Shown here: positions 1-7,788 of the stretch, in pieces | Layout of the letters: each line of letters starts with the position of its first letter | Position numbering within the stretch: position 1 is the first letter of the stretch | From: Stenotrophomonas hibiscicola ATCC 19867 | GTDB taxonomy: Bacteria > Pseudomonadota > Gammaproteobacteria > Xanthomonadales > Xanthomonadaceae | Assembly (NCBI RefSeq): GCF_000382065.1 | Contig: NZ_KB907499.1 | Coordinates: forward strand, 357,631-421,630 | Direction: 5' to 3' | DNA length: 64,000 nt | The notes under the pieces: model-generated | Seen by the model: only the letters and a program-made list of their open reading frames with translations | Database searches by the model: none | What the model was told of the DNA's origin: nothing | Position numbers and translations under genes: made by a program

Positions 1-1786
1 CGAGCACCATGATCTGGCCATCATCCAGCAGCACACTGGTATCCAGCGCACGCTTGTTGGTGATGATGCCGGCGGCACTGTTGGCACTCTGCGCGTCGAT
101 GCTGCTGACTTCCTGGTAGATGTCCAGCTTCACCGTGCCGCCCTCGGAAATCTGCGGGCGCACCCGCAGCTTCAGGCCCACGTCCTCGCGCACGATGGTC
201 TGGAACGGGTTGTTGCTGCCACCACCGCCGTCGGTGACGTAGCGGCCGCTGACGAACGGCACGGTCTGGCCGACCATGATGCTGGCTGCCTCGTTGTCCA
301 GCGTCATCAGGTTCGGCGTGGACAGGATGTTGGCGCCGCCCTTGCTCTGCAGCGCGTTGGCCAGCGCTTTCATGTTGAGGATCTGGCCGACACCGGGCAG
401 GTTGATGGTGCCGTCGATCACGCCGATCTTCAGGCCATCCTTGGGCAGCACGTCCAGCGTGGTACGCGCGCCGGTATTGAGCCCGCTGCCGCCGGTGGCA
501 CCACCGAAGTGGGTGCCACCAAAGGTGCGTCCATTGCCCAGCATCCACTGCACGCCCAGCTCAGCCGCGTCGGTCTGGTTGACCTCCACGATCAGGCTTT
601 CCACCAGCACCTGTGCACGGCGCTGGTCGAGCTGGTCGATCACACGCCGCAGGTTGCGGTACACCGGCTCCGGTGCCGAGATCAGCAGGGTATTGGTGGC
701 CACGTCCGCCTGCACCGAGATGCCGTTCTGGCTGAAGCCGGTGCTTCCCGCATCGATCGGGTCACGGCGGCTCGGGTCCAGGCGCTGCGATTCCAGCGCA
801 TTGCCTCCGGTCTTGGCCTGCTGCGGCTGCGACGGCTGCGTTGGCGGGGAACGATTGGCGTCACCCGGCAGTGGCGTGATGCCTTCATTGCTGCCCATCG
901 CTGGTGCATCGCTCTGCCCGGCCACCACGCCACGCAGCACACCGGCCAGCTGGTTGGCCTGGGCATTGCGCAGGTAGACCACATGCAGGTTGCCGGACTC
1001 GTCCTGCGCGCGGTCCAGCTTCTCCACCAGCTGACGCGCCAGGCGGGTGCGCCCGGGGCTGCTGGAACGCAGCAGCACGCTGTTGCTGCGCGGGTCAGCC
1101 ATCACCACCACCTTCTGGGTGGGCTCGGCGCCCTGCGCATCCAGCAGCGGCGCGACCATCGCCGCGACGTCAACGGCAATCCCCTGCTGCAGCTTCACCA
1201 CATCGGTATCCATGCCGGCCGGTGTATCGACGCTTGCGATCACCCGTGCGATGCGCTCCAGGTTGTCGGCGTAGTCAGTGATCACCAGGGTGTTGTTGCC
1301 CGGATTGGCGGTGATCGGATTGTCCGGACTGATCATCGGCCGCAGCACCGCCACCAGCGCGGCTGCGTTCTCGTAGCGCAGCGCGAAGGTGCGGGTGGTC
1401 ACCTCACCGCCGGCACCACCAGTGCCGACGCGTCCTCCCAACAGCTTGGCATCGGCCTGCGGCACCACCCGGCTGACGCCGCCGTTCTCTACCACGGCGA
1501 AGCCACGCATGCGCAGTGCGCCCAGCAGCAACTGGTAGGCCTGGGTACGGCTGACCGGGCCATCGGAAACCACTGTCATCTTGCCGGTCACCCGTGGGTC
1601 GACCAGGAACTGGCGGCCGGTGAAGCGTGCGGCCATGCGCAACACGCCACCGATATCGGTGTCGACCAGGTTCAACTGCACCGGCTCATCGCGGGCGTCC
1701 TGCGCCAGCACCGACGCCGGTGCGTGGGCCATGCACACGATCAAGGCCAGTGCGGTACTGCAGGCAAGGCTGCGCATCGCCCTCAT
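1..1786 (-). CDS. gspD: Type II secretion outer-membrane secretin GspD (partial, 3' end outside window)
   Basis: Secretin that forms the multimeric outer-membrane channel of a type II secretion system. About 595 codons are visible and no stop occurs before the left edge. The N-terminus has a Sec signal (MRAMRSLACSTALALIVCMA, cut after VLAQ), then periplasmic N0/N1-type domains (VQLNLVDTDIGGVLRMAARF; NNTLVITDYADNLERI), and near the left edge the conserved secretin core (LSTPNLMTLDNEAA, VGQTVPFVSGRY, VGLKLRVRPQI). The ATG at 1786 overlaps the gspM stop as ATGA, so the two are translationally coupled. It is the last visible gene of the gspG-K-L-M-D operon. gspE and gspF are not in the window and may lie further left. 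Confidence 0.95.
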   Translation of the reverse strand, partial: MRAMRSLACSTALALIVCMAHAPASVLAQDARDEPVQLNLVDTDIGGVLRMAARFTGRQFLVDPRVTGKMTVVSDGPVSRTQAYQLLLGALRMRGFAVVENGGVSRVVPQADAKLLGGRVGTGGAGGEVTTRTFALRYENAAALVAVLRPMISPDNPITANPGNNTLVITDYADNLERIARVIASVDTPAGMDTDVVKLQQGIAVDVAAMVAPLLDAQGAEPTQKVVVMADPRSNSVLLRSSSPGRTRLARQLVEKLDRAQDESGNLHVVYLRNAQANQLAGVLRGVVAGQSDAPAMGSNEGITPLPGDANRSPPTQPSQPQQAKTGGNALESQRLDPSRRDPIDAGSTGFSQNGISVQADVATNTLLISAPEPVYRNLRRVIDQLDQRRAQVLVESLIVEVNQTDAAELGVQWMLGNGRTFGGTHFGGATGGSGLNTGARTTLDVLPKDGLKIGVIDGTINLPGVGQILNMKALANALQSKGGANILSTPNLMTLDNEAASIMVGQTVPFVSGRYVTDGGGGSNNPFQTIVREDVGLKLRVRPQISEGGTVKLDIYQEVSSIDAQSANSAAGIITNKRALDTSVLLDDGQIMVL

Positions 1787-2310
1787 GGATGGGCACCCAC
1801 GTTGAGCGCCATCACGATGTTTCCGGAAATCCGTGCCGCCGGCATGTTCGCATCCCCTGTGCGTGTCAGTTGCAGCTGCTGCAGTTCGATGGCCGGATCG
1901 GCCAGCACGGGCAGCAGCCAGTTCCACAGCGCGTCAGCGGGCACCGCGTGCACCTGCAGGTGCCAACGCCCGTCGCGCGCTTCGATATGCAGTCCGTCGG
2001 CGAGGCCGGCTGACTTGATTCCATCACGCAACCCGGCCATCGTCGGGCGCTGCCCCTGCGTCTGCTGCTGGCGCTCGCGTGCCTGCAGCAGTGGTGCCAG
2101 TACACGCGCCTGTGCCTGCAGCCGCGGCAGCTCGGCCTGCCAGTGCGTGCGCTGCTTCAGCAGCGGCTCCAGCCACAACATCCACAGACCCGCCGCGAGC
2201 AGCGCCACCACCATCACCCACAGCATCAGCCGGTCGCGCGGTGGCAGGCGTTGCCAGCGCTGCTGCAGGCCTGCCAGTCCCTCGCCCAGTCGCAAGGTTC
2301 GGGTGGTCAC
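1783..2310 (-). CDS. gspM: Type II secretion inner-membrane protein GspM
   Basis: Bitopic inner-membrane component that partners GspL in the assembly platform. The 175 residues show the usual layout: short basic cytoplasmic N-terminus (QQRWQRLPPRDR), one membrane helix at about 29-46 (LMLWVMVVALLAAGLWMLWL), then a helical stretch and a small ferredoxin-like periplasmic domain. The start is GTG at 2310, overlapping the gspL stop (GTGA). GspM families diverge strongly, so the name rests on size, topology and position between gspL and gspD. No separate gspN gene is present between it and gspD. Confidence 0.85.
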   Translation of the reverse strand: MTTRTLRLGEGLAGLQQRWQRLPPRDRLMLWVMVVALLAAGLWMLWLEPLLKQRTHWQAELPRLQAQARVLAPLLQARERQQQTQGQRPTMAGLRDGIKSAGLADGLHIEARDGRWHLQVHAVPADALWNWLLPVLADPAIELQQLQLTRTGDANMPAARISGNIVMALNVGAHP

Positions 2311-3470
2311 TGTCCAGCCCCGTTCACCCGCAGGCGTCCACCGGCTTCGCGCGCCAGCTGCAGGCCCTGCGCCTGCACCGCCTGCTGCCAGCGTTCAAGT
2401 CGCTGTGGATCATCGGCCAATGCCTGGGCATCGGCATCCAGCTCCATGTCCAGCTGGCCCGGTTGGTAATGCAGGCTGCGCACCTGCCCCGCCAGCTCCG
2501 GGACCGCCTGCAGCGTGCTGGCAACCTGGCGCTGCAGCGGCGGCAATGGCGGCGCCGGCGGTGGCACCGCAAGTGCTCGCCTCGCCTGCAACACCGGGTC
2601 CACCACATCGGTGACCTCCGGGAAGCGTGCGCTGAACTGGCGTGCCATGTCCTGTTGCAGGGCCTCGCCCTCACTTCGCCACCGCGAGACCTGCAGCTGC
2701 AGACCGAGCGCGGCCAGCAACATCGCCGCCAATGCCAGCCCGATCGCAAGCCGCGGCGCTTTCTGGCTCGCCCCGGGCAGCGGCAATGACCAGCCTGGCA
2801 AGGGGCCAGAGGCCTGCCGTTCATGGGGGATGGCGGTGGCCGGCAGGCTGTCCGGCCACGTGGGCGGCACACCATCGATCCACTGCACGGCCTGCATGCC
2901 GGCCTGTTGCAGGCGCACTGCCAACGCCTGCATCACCGCACAGGCATCACGTCCGCCATACCATTGAACGAAACCCCGGTCGCGCCCGCTGCGTACCAGC
3001 AGGTGCTCGCCGCTGACCTGCAGCGTGGCATGACCGTCCTGCCAGGGCAGCAGCAGCGGCGTCGGATACAGCGCCTGCAACCGCAGTGCACACGAAGCCA
3101 GCAGCTGCTGCGCCTGCAGGAGCGCCTGCTGGCCCAGCCAGGCCACAGGAACCGTGCCGTCCGTCGCCTGCACACCGTGGGCCAGCGCTACCTCCTGCAG
3201 GTCATCCAGCAGCATCGCCTCCACCTCACCCTGCAGCGCCGACTGCAGACGGCGCCCGGACAACGGTGGCAACTGCAGTTCCAGCAGGATCAGGTCGTTC
3301 GGATCGAGGCAGGCATGCACCGCAGCCTGCGGATGGCGCAGGCCCAGCGCCGCCAGCGTGTCGCGGCCGTGAGCCAGCACCTCGCCCTTGTGCAGCTGCG
3401 CCCAGTCCACCGCGCTGTCGGCGCGCAGACGCTCAAGCGCCGGCAAGCGCACCCGAAGCTGCACGGTCAT
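2307..3470 (-). CDS. gspL: Type II secretion protein GspL
   Basis: Inner-membrane protein whose cytoplasmic actin-like domain recruits the GspE ATPase and whose periplasmic part contacts GspM. It is 387 aa from the ATG at 3470, which overlaps the gspK stop (ATGA). A GTG six codons upstream is a weaker alternative start. Residues 1 to about 240 are soluble and cytoplasmic (DLILLELQLPPLSGRRLQSA), a single membrane helix follows (LAIGLALAAMLLAALGLQLQ), and the rest is a coiled and ferredoxin-like periplasmic domain. Length and architecture fit GspL. Confidence 0.88.
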   Translation of the reverse strand: MTVQLRVRLPALERLRADSAVDWAQLHKGEVLAHGRDTLAALGLRHPQAAVHACLDPNDLILLELQLPPLSGRRLQSALQGEVEAMLLDDLQEVALAHGVQATDGTVPVAWLGQQALLQAQQLLASCALRLQALYPTPLLLPWQDGHATLQVSGEHLLVRSGRDRGFVQWYGGRDACAVMQALAVRLQQAGMQAVQWIDGVPPTWPDSLPATAIPHERQASGPLPGWSLPLPGASQKAPRLAIGLALAAMLLAALGLQLQVSRWRSEGEALQQDMARQFSARFPEVTDVVDPVLQARRALAVPPPAPPLPPLQRQVASTLQAVPELAGQVRSLHYQPGQLDMELDADAQALADDPQRLERWQQAVQAQGLQLAREAGGRLRVNGAGQ

Positions 3471-4372
3471 GCGCCGATCCTCGTCCACACGCGTTGCACA
3501 CGCACGCCATCGTCGCGGTACTCGCGCCAGAGCAGCGCGCGAAAATCAACCGCGCTGCCGTCAGCCTGCACCTGGCCGACTGCCAGGAACCACTCGCTAT
3601 GGATACCCAGGGGAAGCACGGCCATCTGTTCGTTGCTCAGTTGAAGTCGATTGGCGATGTCGCCGCGGTTGAGCAGCCAATGACCGCCGTCGCGCTCACC
3701 GAGCAGCGCCTGCAGCCGTGCGGGCTCGACCGCAGGCGTCACCGCCTGCAGAACGCTCAGGTCGCTGGTATTGGCGTTGACCAGGGTCTGCGCCGGCAGC
3801 ACCACGGTGCGTCGCGCCAGCGCCTGCAGTGCCACCGGATCGGCACCGGCCAGTGCCTGCGCGATCAGTGATTCGCGCGGCAGTGGGGCCTGTGCCTGGA
3901 TGTCACCGTCGCGCAGGCGCGCCTGGATGTGGTCCGCCGCGGATGCGCAGGCACCCTGGCCCAGCCCCTGTGCAGCACACAACGCGATGAACGCGCGCCG
4001 CGCCTCGGGGTCCGGCCTGCCATGTGCCAGCAGGTTGCGCAGGTTGAACATCGACTGCGCATCGACCAGTTGCAGCTGCACCGGCAACGGCGCCTGCAGT
4101 TCCAACGGGCGCGCCCAGCGCCCGCTGCGCACCGTGGTCAGCTGTTCCTTTACATCCTCACGCAGCTGCTGCGCCGCACGCTCCAGCGTTGCGTCCACCG
4201 CCATGCGCACCTGCGCGCGTAGCTGGTCACCACGCAGCGCACGCAACTGGGCCGACTGCCGGGTCAGCAGTGCCGTGGCAATCACCGCCACCAGTGCCAC
4301 CACAAGCAGGGCGACGATCACCGCCATGCCACGCTGGCGGGTGCACGAGACCGAACGCGTCCGGGCTGTCAT
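3467..4372 (-). CDS. gspK: Type II secretion minor pseudopilin GspK
   Basis: Large minor pseudopilin that caps the pseudopilus tip. It is 301 aa from the ATG at 4372, chosen for the GAGG about 6 nt upstream; a GTG at 4378 is also possible. The prepilin-peptidase site is visible as RQRG|MAVIVALLVVALVAV, a typical GspK leader in which the fifth mature residue is not Glu. The bulky C-terminal domain (FNLRNLLAHGRPDPEARRAF; VNANTSDLSVLQAVTP) matches the family. It starts 9 nt after the gspG stop. The usual gspH, gspI and gspJ genes between G and K are missing here. Confidence 0.92.
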   Translation of the reverse strand: MTARTRSVSCTRQRGMAVIVALLVVALVAVIATALLTRQSAQLRALRGDQLRAQVRMAVDATLERAAQQLREDVKEQLTTVRSGRWARPLELQAPLPVQLQLVDAQSMFNLRNLLAHGRPDPEARRAFIALCAAQGLGQGACASAADHIQARLRDGDIQAQAPLPRESLIAQALAGADPVALQALARRTVVLPAQTLVNANTSDLSVLQAVTPAVEPARLQALLGERDGGHWLLNRGDIANRLQLSNEQMAVLPLGIHSEWFLAVGQVQADGSAVDFRALLWREYRDDGVRVQRVWTRIGA

Positions 4373-4381
4373 CAGCACGCC

Positions 4382-4819
4382 TCACAGCTGCCAGGAGCCG
4401 ATATCCGCGTTTCCGGCGTCGCCACCGGGCTTGCTGTCCGCCCCCAGCGAGAACACATCGACGTCGCCATGGGTTCCGGGAATCTGGTACTGGTACGGAT
4501 GGCCCCACGGGTCATTGGGCAGGCGATCCAGGTACGGCGTCACCGGCAACCCACCGCTGCCCTGCGGCGGCTTCACCAGCGCCTGCAGGCCCTGCTCGGC
4601 ACTGGGATAGCGACCGTTGTCCAGCTTGAACAGCTTCAAGGCCTGCATCAATGCGGCGATGTCCTGGCGCGCCGCCACCACGCGTGCCTGGTCGGGACGG
4701 TCCATCAACCGCGGCACGATCAGCGCGGCGAGGATGCCGATGATCACCACCACCACCATGATCTCGATCAGGCTGAAACCCTTCTGCCGAGCTTTGCGAC
4801 CACGAACCTGCCTTGCCAT
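4382..4819 (-). CDS. gspG: Type II secretion major pseudopilin GspG
   Basis: Major pseudopilin subunit of the type II secretion pseudopilus, 145 aa. It has the class III leader MARQVRGRKARQKG cut before FSLIEIMVVVVIIGILAALI, with the Phe and Glu5 needed for processing and methylation. The globular domain carries the GspG signature (LDNGRYPSAEQGLQALV; PYLDRLPNDPWGHPYQY) and an Asp-rich calcium-loop-like tail (SLGADSKPGGDAGNADIGSW). First gene of the secretion operon, 57 nt downstream of an uncharacterised gene linked to an ECF sigma/anti-sigma module. Confidence 0.96.
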   Translation of the reverse strand: MARQVRGRKARQKGFSLIEIMVVVVIIGILAALIVPRLMDRPDQARVVAARQDIAALMQALKLFKLDNGRYPSAEQGLQALVKPPQGSGGLPVTPYLDRLPNDPWGHPYQYQIPGTHGDVDVFSLGADSKPGGDAGNADIGSWQL

Positions 4820-4876
4820 TGTTCCGCCCTCGTCATCCTGGAAGAGACCGCTGCGCCATGGTCAGCGGTGCATGTG

Positions 4877-5461
4877 TCAGTACGATAAACATCCGCCGGC
4901 AATTCGCTGCGCGTGTGCCCGTGCGGGCGAACCACGCGCAGCCGGTGCACATGCAGACTCGAACAGATGCCGGGGTACGCTGGCCAGCGCATCGTCGATG
5001 CAGCCGCGCAGCAACGGATGCGCGCAGGCCTGCAGCAGCCGCACGCACTGCATCGGAGACCACGCTGTTCCATGATCGAGGCCGATGAACATCCGATAGG
5101 CCTGGTGATAGCGCAGGTCGTCGTACACGCGCTGGGCACTATTCAGATCGCGCATGACCACCAGCAGGGCCGCGCGTTGCAGCAGCCGCGCATCGCCTGC
5201 ATCAAGCGGCAGCGGGCTCATGGCCGCTTCGGGCCAGGGCCGCAGCTGCAGATCGATGGCTTTTCGCAGCGCCACCAGTGGGTGCGCACTACCATCCAGT
5301 GCCGCCCAGCGCGCCGCATCTGCCCAGGCATCACTGGACAGCACCCAGACCCAGGAGTGCCCATAGCGCTGCACGTTCAATGGCGTATGCCGCGCCTGCT
5401 CCAGTGACTGGCTCAGGTGACGATCCAGCTCCAGCATGCTGATCCTGCGACTGTCTGCCAT
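4877..5461 (-). CDS. Unknown protein: Phd-like N-terminus plus IS5-transposase N-terminal-like domain (paralogue 2)
   Basis: 194 aa from the ATG at 5461, chosen because it aligns with the start of the neighbouring paralogue (RRISMLELDRHLSQSLEQ against ETIGVLDLRRNLSALLET); the frame stays open upstream. Residues 5-50 resemble Phd/YefM antitoxin DNA-binding folds: short helix, then NVQRYGHSWVWVLSSDAW like the 'RRGKPVAVLVS' strand pair. Residues about 60-150 resemble the DUF772 N-terminal domain of IS5/IS1182 transposases: HPLVALRKAID, LLQRAALLVVMRDLNSA, DDLRYHQAYRMFIGLD. The catalytic DDE domain is absent. No function is known to me. Position between an ECF sigma module and gspG suggests regulation, but that is inference. 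Confidence 0.75.
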   Translation of the reverse strand: MADSRRISMLELDRHLSQSLEQARHTPLNVQRYGHSWVWVLSSDAWADAARWAALDGSAHPLVALRKAIDLQLRPWPEAAMSPLPLDAGDARLLQRAALLVVMRDLNSAQRVYDDLRYHQAYRMFIGLDHGTAWSPMQCVRLLQACAHPLLRGCIDDALASVPRHLFESACAPAARGSPARAHAQRIAGGCLSY

Positions 5462-5581
5462 CGGCGCCGCCCGTGCTCCGCGACGCGTGGTGCGCCGTAC
5501 TCTGGAGAAGACGTCAGCAAGGCAGGTGAAGCGACAGCGCACATGCAGCTCTGTGCGCTGCGTGGCGCTTCATCGCCAACG

Positions 5582-6133
5582 TCATCGCAGCGTCATCTGC
5601 CTGCAGGCTTCGCGCTCCAGTCGCGGTGCGTCGCCCCCGCAACGGCGCGCCAGTATCGCCACATCGCTGCGCGCGGCGAACGCGGCCAGCGCATCGGTCA
5701 TCTCCGCGTCATCGCACCATGACCCCATCGCAACGCGCAGCGCCGGCAATTGCCAGCTGTCCATCACACCGTGGGTACCGGCCACGAACCAGTGCCACAG
5801 CCGATGGTGCAGCACCTGCTCATGCAGCTGCGCCAGATCCCCGATGCCATGCATGTCCATCAGCAACAGCGCACGAGCAAGCGCTGCAGGCGGCAACGCA
5901 CCGGTTTCAGCCAGTGGCAACACCTGCTGCTGCAGGCGCAACAGCATCGCCAGCGGGTGCGACTGCGGATCGAAGTCCAGCAGCACCGCCTGTCGCTGCC
6001 ACTGCGCATCGGACACCACGCACACCCATGGCGAGCCATAGCGATGCACCATCAACGGCCGTCGCTGCGTGGTTTCCAGCAACGCCGACAGATTGCGACG
6101 CAGATCTAGCACGCCGATGGTCTCGTTGCGCAT
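5582..6133 (-). CDS. Unknown protein: Phd-like N-terminus plus IS5-transposase N-terminal-like domain (paralogue 1)
   Basis: 183 aa paralogue of the next gene downstream, 120 nt apart. N-terminal 45 residues look Phd-like (GVLDLRRNLSALLETTQRRP, then VHRYGSPWVCVVSDAQW). Residues about 55-150 match the same transposase N-terminal pattern: SHPLAMLLRLQQQV, LARALLLMDMHGIGDLAQLH, HHRLWHWFVAG, ending before any catalytic domain. The two copies share order and spacing of these blocks but have diverged widely, so duplication is old. It starts 58 nt after the FecR-like gene and could be co-transcribed with it. Function unknown; a DNA-binding role is a guess from the fold resemblance. Confidence 0.75.
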   Translation of the reverse strand: MRNETIGVLDLRRNLSALLETTQRRPLMVHRYGSPWVCVVSDAQWQRQAVLLDFDPQSHPLAMLLRLQQQVLPLAETGALPPAALARALLLMDMHGIGDLAQLHEQVLHHRLWHWFVAGTHGVMDSWQLPALRVAMGSWCDDAEMTDALAAFAARSDVAILARRCGGDAPRLEREACRQMTLR

Positions 6134-6191
6134 CCTTGGCTTCTCCTTGCTTGCAACAGCCCTGCGCGGTGCGCACGGCCAGCGTCTTCAT

Positions 6192-7172
6192 CTATCCAAG
6201 GACGGCAATGCCACCCGGAAAGCGACGCAGATCCAGCGACATCGTCAGTCGCAGCTGCTCCAGCGCCGCATCCGGATCATCGATGCGGAAGCGGCCGCTG
6301 ACCGGGGCACGCGCCAATGCCGATTCGCCCAGCAGTACCTTGCCGCGGCGGTAACGGTTGATCTCCTCCACCACCTCACGCAGCGGTGCGCGGCGGAACA
6401 CCAGCATGCCCTCCGTCCAGGCACTCACTTCCGACGCCACGGCCTCGGCCACCACACCACCGAGGCGCTCGTCGTACCGGGTCTGCTGGCCCGCCTGCAG
6501 CCGCAGCCGGCCCTGCGGATGCTCGATGCGGGCACTGCCCTGCAGGCAGGTCACCCGCACCTGGCCCTGGGTGTTGCGTACGTCCAGGCGCACCGCGCCC
6601 TCATCGGCAATCACGCAGCCCGGGCCCGCGAACAACGCCAGGCGCAGACCGGCCTGGGTCTCGATCGCGGCCTGGCCCTGCACCAGCTCGAAGCCTTCGC
6701 CCTGCGTGTGCGCGCGGCGGCGCAGGCTGCTCTGCGTATCCAGTTCGATCTTCAGTTGCGGCGAGGGCGCGATCTGCAGTCGCTCACCGGTGCCGGTATG
6801 GAAATCGGCTGCCATGGCTGTCACCGAGGGCCACAGGCCCATCGGCGGGCGGATGGCCGCCACCACCACCAGACTGGCCGGGGCGGCAATCGCGGCGCCC
6901 AAGAAGGCGCGTCGGCTCCAGCGCTGGGCCGGCGTCGGCGCGACCGGTTGACGCGCGGCGGCGGGCAGCTGCTCGCCGGCCAGCCGCACCTGCTCCCACT
7001 GCCGGCGCGCACGTCCGAACGCTTCACGATGACGCGGGTCGGACTCGCACCACGCGCGGAACCGGCGCCCGTCGGCGGCGGTCGCCTCGCCCGAGGTCAG
7101 CCGCACCACCCACGCGTGCGCCTGACGCTCGACGGCATCCAGCGGGCGTTGCGGGCGATCGTCAGGATCCAT
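6192..7172 (-). CDS. FecR/VreR-type anti-sigma factor
   Basis: Inner-membrane anti-sigma regulator of cell-surface signalling, 326 aa. The N-terminal cytoplasmic DUF4880-like domain is visible (QAHAWVVRLTSGEATAADGR, FRAWCESDPRHREAF). A single membrane helix follows at about 90-112, preceded by RRAFLGAAIAAPASLVVVAA. The periplasmic FecR domain (residues about 120-240: FHTGTGERLQIAPSPQLKIE, GEAVRL-type repeats) ends in a secretin/TonB N-terminus-like fold (FRRAPLREVVEEINRYRRGK; VSGRFRIDDPDAALEQL). It lies 69 nt after the ECF sigma gene. In this family periplasmic proteolysis frees the sigma factor when the STN partner signals. Confidence 0.9.
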   Translation of the reverse strand: MDPDDRPQRPLDAVERQAHAWVVRLTSGEATAADGRRFRAWCESDPRHREAFGRARRQWEQVRLAGEQLPAAARQPVAPTPAQRWSRRAFLGAAIAAPASLVVVAAIRPPMGLWPSVTAMAADFHTGTGERLQIAPSPQLKIELDTQSSLRRRAHTQGEGFELVQGQAAIETQAGLRLALFAGPGCVIADEGAVRLDVRNTQGQVRVTCLQGSARIEHPQGRLRLQAGQQTRYDERLGGVVAEAVASEVSAWTEGMLVFRRAPLREVVEEINRYRRGKVLLGESALARAPVSGRFRIDDPDAALEQLRLTMSLDLRRFPGGIAVLG

Positions 7173-7241
7173 GGGGGCTCATGCCGGACCCGCACGCTGC
7201 GGGGTTCTGCTCGGCGTCAAAGTGTAGACGGATGCCGCCGT

Positions 7242-7772
7242 TCAGAACCGCACCTGGCGCCCCGTTCCGCTGCGCTCGGCCAGATAGTCCTGGGCGGCCT
7301 TCAGCTCACGCTGCACCAGCCGCAGCGACACACCGAGGTGATCGGCGACATCGCGCTGCTGCAGGCCGTCGACACGGATCGCCAGCAGGATGCGGCGACG
7401 GCGCTCGGGCATGCGCTGCAGCAGGCCGACCATGTCTTCCAGCGCGAAGTCCAGTTCAGCCGCCTGCGCCGGGCCGGGTGCAGGGTCGGCCATGTCCATC
7501 AGCGTATCCACCTCCTCCAGGCTCAGCAGGCGGTGGTCAGCACGTTGGCGGTCGATCACGGTATTCATTGCCATGCGCAGCAGATAGGCCGCAGGGTTCT
7601 GCACGGCATCCAGGCGGTCACGCCGCGCGCTCAGGCGCATCCACGTGTCCTGCAGCGCGTCGCCGGCCAGCTCCTCCGAGCCCAGCTTGCGCACCAGCCG
7701 GCGCTTAAGCTCATCGTAGGCACCCAGAAGGTGGTCCATCAGGTCAACTGCCCCAGCCGTACCGTTGCTCAT
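7242..7772 (-). CDS. ECF sigma factor, FecI/VreI type
   Basis: Extracytoplasmic-function RNA polymerase sigma factor, 176 aa from the ATG at 7772, which has AAGGA 8 nt upstream and lies 16 nt after the STN gene. Region 2 (ELAGDALQDTWMRLSARRDR, NPAAYLLRMAMNTVIDRQR) and region 4 (LLQRMPERRRRILLAIRVDG, LQQRDVADHLGVSLRLVQRE) are both clear. Flanking genes encode the STN-domain partner and the FecR-like anti-sigma factor, so it is expected to act in cell-surface signalling. Likely targets are its own operon and the adjacent gsp genes, by analogy with VreI and hxc; no promoter motif was verified. Confidence 0.92.
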   Translation of the reverse strand: MSNGTAGAVDLMDHLLGAYDELKRRLVRKLGSEELAGDALQDTWMRLSARRDRLDAVQNPAAYLLRMAMNTVIDRQRADHRLLSLEEVDTLMDMADPAPGPAQAAELDFALEDMVGLLQRMPERRRRILLAIRVDGLQQRDVADHLGVSLRLVQRELKAAQDYLAERSGTGRQVRF

Positions 7773-7788
7773 GTTCGAATCCTTGAAG

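Noticed and set aside
509..2614. 701-codon plus-strand frame opposite gspD/gspM
   Set aside because: His/Gln-rich antisense shadow; the minus-strand frame encodes a clear secretin.
4877..6133. IS5-type insertion sequence remnant
   Set aside because: Although the proteins resemble a transposase N-terminal domain, both frames are intact, carry a shared extra N-terminal domain, and no terminal inverted repeats or DDE domain are seen.
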